From positions 135,850 through 199,849 of the forward strand of contig MNCI01003793.1 of NCBI GenBank assembly GCA_015680685.1: DNA of 64,000 bases, in the 5' to 3' direction. How positions within the stretch are numbered: the stretch's first letter is position 1; each line of letters starts with the position of its first letter. A program made the translations under genes and the position numbers. This document shows, piece after piece, positions 45,415-57,699 of the stretch. This DNA is from Gnetum montanum (Eukaryota; Streptophyta; Gnetopsida; Gnetales; Gnetaceae). Below the pieces are notes generated by a model, which saw nothing but the letters and a program-made list of their open reading frames with translations, had not been told where the DNA came from and did not search any database.

Positions 45415-46301
45415 TGATGAGTTGTGTTAAGCTAGCTATGTCGATGAGGCCTAGCCAACGCATCTTACCATGCATCGATGAGGCCCCATTGACGTAGTGT
45501 CAATTTTCTTGATTTTCAACTATAAATACATGCTTGCAACCACATTTATGGCAATAAGTAAATTGTAGTTGTAGTGGAGCTATCGCATTTTTTCCATTTG
45601 AAAGTTAGAATTTTTTCTCCAAGTGCCCGTAGTAGTAGTCATTGAGTGTATAGATTTTATTCGAGCATTGTTATACCTTAGCATGACAATGTGTGTGGCA
45701 ATAAAGATGAGCTTTCTGATAAACCTTGCAGCACTTTGGATAGATTAGATATTTTATTTATGTATTTAATGTTTTCAATTATTTATTAAATGTTTTCAAT
45801 TAGTTATTAAATATTTCCTAGTTATTATGTTAATGAGATAATTAAGTGAGATACATTACACACATAAGTATGACTATTTTGAGTGTAACACATATTTGCT
45901 TGGTAATCTCAACAGCATTATTACTTAGTATGCCTAATAGCATAACACTTGGTTGCCTAGTAGTGGATACATGGGTTTAGGACATGTATGGAAAGTGGGA
46001 ATGGATACTTATGTTAGGATTATTTAATTTAGATTAGTTAATTAAATCCATTTTTATCTACAATTCAAGCACCCAACTATAAAACATAAAAATGATAAAA
46101 ATCGAATGCCTCAGTTACACTTAATCATACTAACAAATGTCAAAAGTGTACTTGGGAAGACAATGATTAACCTTAAGGCTAGATTCACTTCCTAAAGGGC
46201 TAGTGCATTAGAAACAATAAAGTCCACAGAATTTGACAAGATCACACATGAATGCTTTGTGAATAGTATGGTTGGGCATAGGGGTACCTCGCCATTCATC
46301 A
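45415..46301 (+). mobile_element. Shared LTR: 3' LTR of B' and 5' LTR of B
   Basis: An 887-bp LTR from TGATGAGTTGTG to CCATTCATCA. U3 has GTCGATGAGGCC and ATCGATGAGGCCCC, then TTGACGTAGTG and ACTATAAATAC. A polypurine tract lies on its left and a tRNA-Asp primer site on its right. This is the pattern left by unequal recombination between LTRs. Confidence 0.85.
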
Positions 46302-46321
46302 TTGGCATTGTTGCTAAGAAC
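46302..46321 (+). other. Primer-binding site (tRNA-Asp) of B
   Basis: TTGGCATTGTTGCTAAGAAC directly after the LTR. Most differences from the tRNA-Asp complement are transitions. Confidence 0.75.
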
Positions 46322-46458
46322 TTTGTTTGTGAAACATGCACTATTTAGGTTTAGGTGAATATCATTAATATCATTGTATGAACCTACAAGTTAATATCAT
46401 TCCCACTATACATAGAATTATAAAAGCACACTAATAACTTCATTTTTTTTTTTGCAAA

Positions 46459-48960
46459 ATGTCTTCTTCTTCTTGCAAGCACGAGGATACCAAACCACTA
46501 GTCCCATAAGAATGCAAGGTGGTATACACTCATCTAGATGAGTTTCTACCAAATTTCACCTTCATCCTACATCAAGATGAACAAATGTGATGGCATGATA
46601 TGGATGGCAATGTCATCTTGCCCCTAAATTGATCTATGCCCAGAATGCTATTCAAAACCCTTAAGAAGTTGGGCATATCAGATCTTCATGAAGAGTACAT
46701 TGTGGATGGATACGACACTCGAAACTACTATCCCATTGAAACACAATGTAAATGAGATCAACGTTAGGAAAAACTCAATGAAGCTACAAAGGGGAAACAT
46801 TACACCAATCCTTTATTCCTACTACACTAAGATGACAATGAGGATCCTTCCCTGGAAGGTTCTTAACATGAAGATTCTCCACCCCCCATTACATATGGTA
46901 AGGGTGTGAACCTGACCCTATGATTGATTGTTCATAAACTTGGTTCAAGAAAGAGTGATGGCCAAGGTAGGGACTTGGGTAAACATTACAACAACAAGGG
47001 ATCTAAGGATGGTGATTGTAATAAGCATGAGAGTGGTGGTGGACATCGTGGTGGTGGTGCCAATCCACCTTCCTCTTCATCCTCTTCATCTAATTCTGAA
47101 CATTCCTCTTCATTTGATTCTAAACATTCCTCTTCATCTAACAATTCTTATGAAAGCCATCATCGAAACAAGCATGATGAAGATGATCGACATAATAACA
47201 ATGACCATGAAGACCATCAAAACCAAAGAGGTGGCCGAAACCATCATTGGCATCATCAATGCAACAATGATGAGGAACCTTTATTGGTGACTCAAAGTAT
47301 GCTCAACATTGTGGAGACACTAAAAATGCCAACTAGGCATATGAAGGATAGTCAGATCAAGTGCCTAGACATGAACAATATCCCAAGATTTGAGGGGGGA
47401 TATAATTCTTATTTGTATACACATCTATAAGCTTTTTAAGATTCCAGTGCCTTATAGAACATAGAGAATGAGTGGAAAAAACTCAAGCTTTTCCTAAGGA
47501 TACTCATTAAGGAAGCTGAAAGCTGGTATTGATCCTTAGAGCTAGAATCTATCCACAAATGAAGTACCATGTTAGAACTATTCAATGAAAAATACCAGAC
47601 ATACTCCAGAGTGTCTAATCTAAGAAGGTAAATCCAAGGCTGGAAACAAGGAGCACATGAACCCTTCAATGCCATCATGGGCTGATATTATTCACTTCTA
47701 CACCGATGCCTTGGCCATGGTTACTCTTAGAGGGAACAAGTTTGCCACATAATAGATGGGATTAGAGTAGAAATAAGAAGAACCCTTGGGGTGTATGCCC
47801 AAGGAAGGTTGCCTAAAATGAGAGCTCATTAGATCCAAAGGTTAATTGAGCAAGTAGCAAAAGAAAAAGGTGAGCTACAAAAAAGGAAAATTTTTGAAGA
47901 GTACCTATCCATTAGAAAATGAGAGATCCAATTTTTTGACAAGGAGAATCACCACATGATGAAGTGATGAATAGAAAGACGTTGACCATCCAAAAATATG
48001 TTTTTGATATTTTGGCCAAAGTTGACAAGTTATGGGACTCTTTGGATAAAAGTTTTTAAATTGCTTTAAATATTTTTGAAGAATCCAAAGAGAAAAATAG
48101 TGATGATAATTGCAGGAGGCGAAAAGAAGCTAAACATGCTTACCAAAGAGGTAAGGGCAAAGCTGTTGTGATAGAGGAAGTTGTGGAGTCTGAATTTAAT
48201 GATGAAATTGAATGTGACATATGCCAATACAAACATCCAAATTGATGTTGCCTTATCATATCACACTTATAAGAGTCTGGAGTGTATCCATTGAATCCTC
48301 ACCTAACACGTATATAAGCACCAAGACAATTGCCTTACCCTCAAGGCAACCAAGGGTAATTCCACCAATAGCAACAAGCTTACTACCTAAGTGGAACTCC
48401 TTCAAAACCTTATGAATAGTACTAATAGTGGTACTAACCGCAATTGTGAAAAATGCCACCACCAAGGCAGTAGTACCCTTATAGGGAACCAAATCCATAT
48501 AGGTACTATGTTTAGTAGCTTGTCTCCCCTAGAAGTTTTGCAAGTTATGCATCATTCTAGCATCACTATTGCCCTCTAGAGTACCATTGAATACATTCAC
48601 CACATACTCAAGGGAAAAACCCATATATGTATCCTTTTCATCCTTCACATCCCTCTACACCTACACATCCACCTTTAACCCAATTACCTCCTACTTCATC
48701 TATGTAGGGTGAGATTCCTTCATAGTTGCAAAAATGAAATGCTACAAGGGCTATCCATTCACAACTAGTTTTTCAACCAAGTGGTCCAAATAATTGATCA
48801 AGGAAATGATCTTTCTTTCAACGCAAAAATTCTTTCCAACCCTTGCAACCTACTCCAACTGATCATCCTACATCTCCATCACCCTTATCCTTTGCATAAA
48901 ATACTTTCAAGTGCCTTTCAAACCAAGTGCTACCTAGGATCTACACTATAATGCTAACTC
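46459..48960 (+). pseudogene. gag: Element B gag, broken
   Basis: ATG at 46459 gives MSSSSCKHEDTKPL. FTFILHQDEQ is shared with F and G. A Ser/His/Asp-rich stretch (47035-47280) with SSSSSSSNSEHSSSF and HDEDDRHNNNDHEDHQ precedes DEEPLLVTQSMLNIVETL. The capsid core has FEGGYNSYL, MLELFNEKYQTYSRVSNLRR and HEPFNAIMG. After a helical part comes the knuckle CDICQYKHPN (near 48215-48245), with its last Cys behind a stop. The tail is Pro-rich in several frames. The 168-codon piece 46924-47430 is the longest open part. Confidence 0.8.
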
Positions 48961-49920
48961 ATGTTGTTTCTGACTAGATCAAGGCTGAAAATCTTTCTAC
49001 AAAAAGATCTGATCCAAGAAGTCCACTCATTTATCTATAGATTGCTGGACAAGATCCATGCAAGGATTTTCTTGATTCTAGTTTTGGAGTTAACCTCATC
49101 TCCTATGATATATAAAAAGATTAGAACCTACCACATCTTAAGAAGAGCAATATTTGTCTAGACTTAGCATATTAGTCGATTACTATTCCTCTAGGATTAG
49201 TAGAGGACATCATGAACACACTTTGTGGGTGGTCCTATCCTGCTGATTTTCTAGTAATCAAGGTGTACAATTGCAAGAATGAATTCCCGATCATCATCGG
49301 AAGGGCTTAGTTAAGCACGGTCAATGCATGAATGGGTATAAGGGACCTATCACTTGAAATATCTAAGGAAAATGAGATAAGAATGATTGAGAAGAAGTGT
49401 ATTTCATGCATCATGTCTAGTGATAATGGGTGCAATTGAGTGAAAAAGATTTGGTCAATCAAGAGTACATACATTAAAGCACACAATCAGTGTGCATAGG
49501 AGATCAACATTCAAAAGTGTCTATATGTAGCAGCTACAAAGTAAGAGGACACCCAGTGGCTAATAACTGATTTCAATAGCAACACAATATGCATGAAGCC
49601 AACTGAGAGCTTAACATGTGCATATGTTGAAAGCATGGAAAAAATTAAACAAGTTCATTCCCAACTCTCTAATGAAGATGATGATACCTATTGGGAAGAG
49701 TTGGAAATCCTTGATGACTTCAAGCAGGAGCCCTTAGAGCTAAAGACTTTACCAATCGGTATGGAGTATGCATTTTTGAAGAATTTTAAACCAGTCATCA
49801 TTAATGCCAAACTTGCTCCTGAACAAAAGGAAATTTTTTTGAAGGTGGTGAATAAATGGTCAACAACCTTTGCTTGGTCATATCCAGAGCTAAGAAGAAT
49901 CGATCCAAGGATATGCTAGC
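48961..49920 (+). pseudogene. pol: Element B protease and linker to RT
   Basis: The protease active-site region (49040-49110) reads FLDSSFGVNLISYDIYKKI, with D-S-S in place of D-[ST]-G. A region resembling G and F follows (SSDNGCN, then VAATK and EDTQWL near 49540). The open piece 49593-49919 has TYWEELEILDDFKQEPLELK, LPIGMEYAFLKNFKPVIINA and TTFAWSYPELRRIDPRIC, the usual lead-in to Athila/Ty3 RT. In D and A the pol deletion starts just after EDTQW. Confidence 0.78.
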
Positions 49921-50900
49921 ATCACATCTACACCAACCTAGCCATGAAGCCTAGAAGGTAGTTGCAGAGGCAGTTGGACCCTAAGTTAAAGCAAATTATC
50001 AAGGAGGAGATAGAGCAAGTCCTCAAGGTGGGGTTCATAGATCTAATTGCAGATAGTGAGTGGATTAGCCCACTCGTAATTGTATAGAATAAGAGTGGTA
50101 AATAGTGGGTCTACATAAAATTTAGGCTGTTAAATATGGTAACATTTAAGGATTACTTTCCTTTGTCATTTTTGGATCAATTATTAGACACCATATCTTG
50201 GCATTGTTATTATAGCTTTTTGGACAATTAAAGTGGCTATAATCAAATCCAAATTGCACCTAAAGATTAGCCTAAGACAACATTCACTAGTCCTTGGGGG
50301 ACTTTTGCATATTGTAAAATGCCATTTGGCCTATGTAATACCCTTACAACATTTCAATGCTTGGTCATTAGGATCTTTCAATAGCATATTGATAGTGGTG
50401 TTGAAGTCTTCATGGATGACTTATCCACCTATGGAGCTACCTTTGAGCAAGCCTTGGATTAACTTGAGCAAGTACTAAAGGGATGTGTAGAGACAAACCT
50501 ATGGCTCAATTGGAAAAAGAGCCATCTCAAGGTCCAAGAAGAGATTGTGCTAAGGCACCAAATTTTGCAGAAAGGGATTGAGGTAGACCTAGGAAAGATA
50601 AGAATCATCCAAGGAATAACACACCAACCAAAGACTGTTAAAGATGTTTAGTCATTCCTTGGACATACTAGTTACTACTGATGGTTTATTGAGAATTTCT
50701 CTAAGATTGCAAAGCCATTGGTAAAGCTTACAAAGAAAGATGCATCTTTCATCTAGACCAAGGAATGTGAACATGCATTCCAATAATTAAAGAAGAAGCT
50801 CGTAGAAACACCAATCCAATGAGCACCAGATTGGTCCAAACCATTCCATATCATGATAGATGTATCTAAATATGCTTTGGGAGTAGTGCTCATACAAATG
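49921..50900 (+). pseudogene. pol: Element B reverse transcriptase
   Basis: Motifs in order: FRLLNMVTFKDYFPLSFLDQ, YYSFLDN, SGYNQIQIAPKD, SPWGTFAYCKMPFGLCN and VFMDDLSTYGATFEQALD (FMDD at 50409-50420; both Asp present). Then come SFLGHTSYY, WFIENFSKIAKPLVKLTKKD and the tether. About ten stops, mostly TAG or TGA in place of Trp, Gln or Arg codons, but few frameshifts, so the domain reads nearly through in one frame. Confidence 0.85.
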
Positions 50901-51400
50901 GATGATAAGAAACATCCATATTATATCCACTACATGAGTCGAAGCATTGTGGGAGCATAGTTAAATTACACCACCATGGAGAAAGAATTAATGGTAGTGG
51001 TGTACTTGCTAGAAAAGTTTAGGCACTATGTGCTAGGTTACAAAGTATTTGTGCATGCAAACCATAGTGCAATTTGCTTCTTCATGAATAAGCCAATGGT
51101 GAACCCTCATGTCATACGGTCGCTTGTGATCTTGTAGGAATTCAATCTCACTATGGTAGATTGAAAAGGGATTGAGAATGTGGTCGTTGATCACCTCTCT
51201 TATTTAATATGGGATGACAAAGAGGAGGAAAGATCGCTCTTTGATCAGTTTCCAGACAAACTTCTCTTTCCTAGAGCAATAAATGAACAAACTCCTAAAA
51301 GGGTAATATGGTATAATGACATCCTCACATATCTTCTCACTCAAGATATGCTACAAGACTTGGATTTTAGGAAAAAGTAACAATCTCTTCATTGGGTCAA
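50901..51400 (+). pseudogene. pol: Element B RNase H
   Basis: PYYIHYMSRSIVGA, LNYTTMEKELMVVVYLLEKF, HYVLGYKVFVHANHSAICFF, NPHVIRSLVIL, ENVVVDHLSYLIWDDKEEE and NDILTYLLTQDMLQDLDFRK. Same order as F and G. Four or five stops. Confidence 0.83.
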
Positions 51401-52560
51401 ATATTTCATGGAGATTAAAGGACACCTCTATAAGGTGTGTGCAGATGACCTGATTTGTTGATGTGTCCCTGACAAAGATCAACAATGCATTCTCTAGGAT
51501 GCTCACGAAGGGCCCCACACAGGGCACTATGTAGGGAGATGCACGACCATAAGAATCTTGATGGTAGGATACTATTAGCCTATAATCTTTAGGGATGCCC
51601 ACTAGTTTTCGAAGTCTTGTGAATGCTATCAACATGATGGGGAGATGACCGCTTGCATGGAAGGTTCTCAACAATGGATTCAACCATTAGAATCTTTCTA
51701 CTTATGGGGCGTTAACTTGATGGGTCCCATCAAACCCATGTCAAACAAGAAGGTGTATATTATAGTAGTAGTTGACTATTGGACAAAATGGGTAGAAGAA
51801 GTAGCCATTACTAATTATACATCATCCACTACTACTAGATTTATATAATAAAATATTGTGAATAGGTTTGGGGTGCCACGTTCACTAATTTCTAAAAACG
51901 GAACTCATTTCATAGGTGCAACATTCAAAAAATTAATGCAATGCTTGGGGGTAGAACATAAATTAACAAGACCTTACCACCGCCAAGCCAATGGTCAAGC
52001 AAAGATTACAAAAATACTAATACAGACCATTAGCAAATATAAGAAGGACTAGAGTATAAAACTTAACAATGCTCTTTGGGCTTATCATTCAACTTGGAAA
52101 CTTCCTATTAGCTATTTTCCCTATGAGTTAGTGCATTGAAAACTTCCAACACTCCAAATTTAATCTAAGCTCCACTATCAATGGCCTGTGATCTAAACCT
52201 TGACCTAAGTCTAGCATAGAAGGAAAGATTGATTGATTTGAATGTGCTAGATAAAAATTGCTCAGTGGCCCTATCCTTGAATGAGGTGAACAAGGCATTT
52301 AGCAAGCAATGTAATGACCTTAGAATTAGGAAAGTAAAACTTCAACCAGGAAATAAGGTTCTTTACTGGAACCCCACACATGTACCCCAAAAGACAAAGT
52401 TCCAAAAATTGTGGAAGGGACCTTATATAATTGATCAAACCTTTTCCTTTGGGGCCATGTTAATCTACAAACCTAACAGCCCAAATAAAAAGTAGTTGGT
52501 CAACATCTAACAAGTCAAACCCTTCCTAGAACCAAGACAGGCCAATGTAAATATCACCTC
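51401..52560 (+). pseudogene. pol: Element B integrase, catalytic residues lost
   Basis: The zinc region has DAHEGPHTGHYVGRC and SCECYQHDG (second Cys changed to Tyr). The core (51645-52052) has LWGVNLMGPIKPM, where F and G have WGIDFM (Asp to Asn). It then has SLISKNGTHFIGATFKKLM, with Lys where the second Asp is expected, and RQANGQAKITKILIQT, with Lys where the catalytic Glu is expected. The C-terminal tail (52229-52495) has KFQKLWKGPYIIDQTFSFGA. All three acidic residues are altered, so this copy cannot integrate anything. Confidence 0.85.
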
Positions 52561-52613
52561 AATAGATGGACAACTACATTCTATTTTTTGGATCTCCTTC
52601 CTCCAAATCAATC

Positions 52614-52626
52614 ATGTGGGAGATGG
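52614..52626 (+). other. Purine tract just after integrase in B
   Basis: ATGTGGGAGATGG at the same place as the tracts in G, F, D and A; the G run is shortened. Confidence 0.3.
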
Positions 52627-54048
52627 CCATCCATGTTGACCATGACCATGGCCTCTCAGTTTTTGTACTTTTTTATTTTTCACATTTTTGATTTTACAAA
52701 TTTTTTATTTTTGAATGTTTTTTAATTTTACACCATATTTAGTACCTTTAAACTTTCTTGATTATTTTACACTTTCTTATATATTTTACTTTATTTTTCT
52801 TTCTTTTGTTTAATTTTGATATTTTCTCATTTTTGCTAATAAATTTTCTTTATTGTCATAGGACATAGTGCTACTATTGCTATTTACTAATGATGGTTTG
52901 TGCTTAATGTGTGATTGTTGATGTCTAGTTTCTATTTTTGAATTCTGATGTCTAATGACTTTGACATGGTTTATTTTTCATGGAACAGGCAATGAGTCCA
53001 GGTCATCTACCCATCCAATGAACTTTGTGGTTTTTCTTGTTCTAGGAATTTGAGGTCCCTTTTCATTAAAGAAAATTTTAATCAATTAGTAACCTTGGTA
53101 GTTTTGAAATTAGGAAGGATTCAAAGGTTTTTCAAGAATGTGACTTCAAGGGAACTCAATACTCTTTGTCCTGTTCTTCTTGCTTGAGTGCTTAAGTATT
53201 TTTCATGAAATTCTTGTCGTTCCACTCCAACCAATAGTAGGAAGTCAAATAAAGTGAAATAAAAGAGCTACAAGCACTAGTTATGGGACTTGAAAAACAT
53301 GCACCTATGCTTGAAGGTCCCCTCTAACTAAGGCCCTCTCTCTTACTTCCTACTTCTCCTTTTTTCTCCTTGTGAAATGGTGGTTGTTTTGTGGAAGCAC
53401 TCTTCTATCTCGAGTGAATGGATTAGTCTTAGAGTGGCAATGCGAAGTTAATGAAAGTGGATGATTTTGGTCTAGACTGAGGATGGAACTTCTCGGGTCA
53501 TTTTTACCACAAATTCCACAAGGGACTTCTTATGACCTCAATTTGGAACTCCATTCCACCTTCTTTATCATCCATCCATGCTGTCGTACCTCACCTCACT
53601 GCCAAGTTATATATTATGCTCTATGTCTTAGTCTAATGTGTTGGGATTCTTAAGTGGATTCTTTTGGGTCAATCTTTAACTTGTCATGATCATTAAATCA
53701 ACTATGGGGCCCATGGACTCCTTAGTTAACGTTATGCAAGGGAAAAAATGGCATGAGCCTACTATGGAGAGGACCCACTCGCATAGCGTTTGGCTTGATT
53801 GGTTGAGGTTCCTTACCTTTGACATTGCTACAATCCTATATTTCACATTTTCCATTACGTAAACCACTCAATACTCCTTAATCTTTCATTTCATTCATCC
53901 ACTAAATCAATTTTTCTCCTTTTTTCCAAAATTTTTGAGCTTCAACACCCTCTTCTCATGTTTTCATACCATTCTTAGTCTTCTAAGCTTTCATTTAATC
54001 TCAATTTCATTCAAAAATTCTTTGTATTTTAAAATTTTGACCAAGTCA
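52627..54048 (+). other. Element B spacer between integrase and U3-like block
   Basis: Non-coding, T-rich at its start. Block 1 (53268-53342, AACATGCACCTATGCTTGAAG with AACTAAGGCCC) and a weak block 2 (53745-53795, GAGAGGACCCACTCGCATAG) are present. Similarity to G and F is clear over about 53000-53620. Confidence 0.6.
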
Positions 54049-54140
54049 ACGATGGTTGTTGATTGCGTTGATGATGCCTTGTCAATGTAGCTGACCTTGT
54101 TGATGAGGCCTCGTTGACGCAGTGCTTAGATCCTATATAT
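54049..54140 (+). promoter_or_regulatory. U3-like block with TATA box ahead of B's post-pol ORF
   Basis: It contains GTTGATGATGCC, then TTGTTGATGAGGCCTCGTTG, ACGCAGTG and TCCTATATATACC (54131-54143). The B LTR has ATCGATGAGGCCCCATTG, ACGTAGTG and ACTATAAATAC in the same order (about 45474-45536). Over a 26-base core I count 21 identities, and all five differences are transitions. This motif is specific to B-type LTRs here. It is probably a second promoter copied from U3. Confidence 0.6.
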
Positions 54141-54287
54141 ACCATTGGATACTTTGTATTTTTAGCAAATTTCTGATAACACATAGGGAATTTTTGCAAT
54201 TTTTTAGATCCCAAAACCTTCTAGAGCTCATAACTTCCAAACCGTTTGTCCAAATTATTCTATTTTTTGATCTTATGCTTACCAGAG

Positions 54288-54606
54288 GTAAGATATTTAT
54301 TGTGGGGGCCACAAACCATAAGGTTTCTAATGAAAATCGATGAAATTTTTTGGATATTTTTCTAACTTCCCCAAAGGGTAAATAACCTTAACCATATATA
54401 AACATCAATATTTTTCCAAGATAACCTTTCCAACAACCTTTGGAATGAATTATTCATAATAACACATAAAATAACTAATAATTAGGTTAATTAAATTAGC
54501 CATAATCACAACTTAGCCAAGTGTAACTATCTTCAAGAGTTAAGGTATCCTAATTGTTTTAAGGTTACATAATTATTGCTAATCCATGGTCTTATTGTGA
54601 TTACAG
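54288..54606 (+). other. Predicted leader intron of B post-pol ORF
   Basis: Donor CCAGAG|GTAAGATAT at 54288 and acceptor TGTGATTACAG ending at 54606 directly before the ATG; 319 bases. Both sites match the plant consensus well. Confidence 0.5.
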
Positions 54607-57455
54607 ATGCCACCCAAACAAAAATGTCTGCAAGAAGGAGAACCCTCACAGCCATGGGAGAAATGACCTAGAGCTAGAAGGGGCCAGCAAGAACAAGGCC
54701 AAGGACTACCAGAGGTGATCCATGCAATGAGACCTCTTTAGGAGGAGCCCAAAGTGGAATCTGTTCCATAGATTCTAGAGGAAGAAGTGTGAACCAAACA
54801 ATCACAAAGTGAAGAAGTGCCTGGACCTATGCTGAGGCTTGAGTCATGTTGACTTAAGCTTGCCTAGACATCATTCAATCCTGAGATATTCAAAGATCAA
54901 TTCTTCAAGAGATCAACTTTGGGCCATTTTTGGACAAAGCTCCAAAGAATATTAAAACTCAACTATAGACCTCTCCCATGTGGCCAGTCATCACATCTAA
55001 TGGGGAATGGTACATGGAATAGACTTATCTCTTTTGGAGTAGCTAAAGGCCAGGGTCTGTTATCAAGATCAAGGACATTCGGGTGTCCTACTTGATAGAA
55101 GTTATTGCATAGGTACTTGGGTTGCCTGACATAGGAACATAGCTAGTAGAACTATATATAAAAGGCAATCCTAAGGCCAAGAGGGAGTGGACCCAATAAT
55201 GTTATGGGGTGTATTGTAAGGAGTATGGTGCACTCACACTGGTGGAGCAGATTTATTTCAAAATTATGTCCTATCACCTAAATTTAATGGTGAGACCAAG
55301 AAAAGTGACTACTTTCTCCACCCAAGCATGCATCGCTCTAAGTGGGAAGTTCCTCATTAACCTTCCACAACTACTATACTTGGAGATTGAAAAACATTTT
55401 AAAGAAAATGAATATGGAAAGAAGACCCTTCACTTTCTATGCCTCATCCAAAAAATTTGCAAAAGGGAAAACATTGTTTACTACTCTAATGATACTCTCA
55501 AGCATGCTCCATTAGCTTGAGGGTTAGAAATCATGAAGGATAAAATGCTAGTGACAACCCAAGTAGAGGAGTTGTCACCACCACCACCCACTTAGGAAAT
55601 AACACTGAAGGCCTATGTAGCCATTGAGCGTTTGCACAAAATATGAGAATAGCTCTTGAGTGAACAAGAGCAACAAGTAGGAACGAGTGGGAAAAATCCA
55701 TCTATGTATTAGCTAGCAATGAGTCACCTTAACGAGGTGGCTTGAATAGTTGGCTAGATGGAAAGAGGTGGTTTCATTTTCTCTACCAAAAGAACATAGG
55801 TACCTTCAAGGTTGGATCCCAATGCTTGAGAGGTAATAGTTTCCATTAACAATGCATCATCTATTCCTAGAAATCTCTAAGAATGCTACCACTTTCTCGG
55901 TGAGGTTGGAGGAAGGTGAAGAGGTAACTATCTTGGTGATGCAGCATCATGGCCAAGAGATAGTGGTAGAAGTGGTAGCTAACCATGTAGCTGAAGCACT
56001 GAATGCACTTGTAGCATCTGTACTAGATGTATCCACACTCCAAGATGTGCAAACATCCATAGGCATGATCAGTGGAAAGTTAGATGTAGCTCAACATGAA
56101 AAATTGTTGAAATGACTAGTAAGAATTGGGCAACCAACTCCAGGCATCTTTGATCTTCTAGAGAACATCATTGTAACCTAGTCAGAGCTACTGAATATAA
56201 GGGGAAAATGTATTATTTTGGAGGGGTAACTAGAAATGACCCAAGAGCAAAATCAACATTTGGCCACGAAGGTTGTCGACCTTCATGCTTGACTTATAGA
56301 ACAAACAATTCTTAGCCCAGTAGTGATGAGAGATGAAGCCATCAAACAACTTCAAGAACAATTTTGAAAGGTTGAGGATGAGGTAGTGATGGCCATATTT
56401 AAATAGTCTGTAGTAGAAGCTAAAATGCACTCTATCAAAAAAGACTTGAATAAGATGCACTAGGAGATGAATCATTGACCACATGAAATTATCACCTACA
56501 AAATGTTGATGCATAGAAAGATCAAACACAAGAATTCATTCATCAATAGAAAGAGCAGCTTGCCAGGGTAAACACTAAACTAAGGAAATTGGCTATGGAA
56601 AATTACAATTTGTCAATGAAGGAGGTACACGCTTTGTGACAAAGTTTGTTGTTGAGATCGCTGCTTGGAAGAATGAAGCTCTCAAAATTGAAAAAGTAAA
56701 AAATCACTATAGGGACAAGGTTGATTTGCAAAAGGAAGTGAATGAAAAACAAATCTAGATGATAAAGGTGAAATTGAATGAAGCCCTCGAGCAACTTTAG
56801 CAAGGAAGAGAGATGTGGCAAACCATCCTTAATGGGATCAATGCCTACAATAAACCACTTAAAGGAGTTGCAAACTAAGAAAATGACAAAGTACATGAAG
56901 TTGGTCAATCTCTGTTATGAAAACCTGGCAATGATGATTGTTGGATAGTCATGATCAAAATTGGTGAAACAAGTGGCTAGCTTGTATCTACTATAGGAGG
57001 CTGAGTTCAAGCACCACAAAGACACCAAGTAGAAGGTTGAGACTACTAACGTTGAACTCAAAATTCTTAAAGGATGATTTAGAGATTAATGATCTATCAC
57101 TGAGAACCAAGCCAGATAGATGAATGACTACCTGGAGCTAAAGAACATAGTGAGAGTCTTCGACATTGAATGCAAACATTTTATTGCTTGGTTTGTCAAT
57201 GTCAAGAAGTTATTTCCAGCAATCCTGTGTCCTTGGGATGTGCCCATTCCAACCCACATTGGGGAAGCTACATGGACAGTGCATGATCCTAGGAGTAAGG
57301 AGGAGAAAATGAAAGCACTATTAGATGCTTTCTGCCTTCCACCTGAAGTCATAGTAGTAGCAAGACAACTACAGCCACATCAACCATTGCTAATGCGTGA
57401 AGCTAGTGAAGGTCCCTCGAAGCCTCAGGAAATACCACCACTTGGGACCATTTGA
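54607..57455 (+). pseudogene. Element B post-pol ORF, about 950 codons, broken
   Basis: It starts MPPKQKCLQEGEPSQPWEK and then a basic RARRGQQ run (nuclear-signal-like). The globular domain (55209-55520) has YGALTLVEQIYFKIMSYHLN, LINLPQLLYLEIEKHFKE and LHFLCLIQKICKRE, like the Athila-type domain in E. Next comes a region (55852-56115) with EEGEEVTILVMQHHGQEI and VAEALNALV. A long charged coiled coil follows (about 56230-56900). The C-terminus (57120-57455) has FVNVKKLFPAILCPWDVPIP, THIGEATWTVHDPRSKEEKM and PPLGTI with TGA. No signal peptide or membrane segment. Many stops. Function unknown. Confidence 0.75.
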
Positions 57456-57699
57456 TCTTCTCCAATAAGCTTCACACCATCAAGGAACATGTTGTCTAAT
57501 TTTTGAAGAGTTGAATCATGGTGTTCAATTTTGTGTCTTGAACACCTTCATTTCTTTTTATAATGTGTTGATTTATACACTCCATTTTTTATTAAGTTAG
57601 TTAGTTTGTTTTGTGTGAAGAAAAGTTAGTTGATAATCCCATACCTTCCCAATTTTGTAACAGAACTTGAGGATGAGTTTTCATTTAGTCATGGTGGTA
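57456..57699 (+). other. B 3' untranslated part and polypurine tract
   Basis: It ends GAACTTGAGGATGAGTTTTC and TTTAGTCATGGTGGTA before the LTR. One T breaks the G run. Confidence 0.65.

Noticed and set aside
47436-47678. 80-codon minus-strand frame inside B.
   Set aside because: Antisense shadow of the B gag capsid region.
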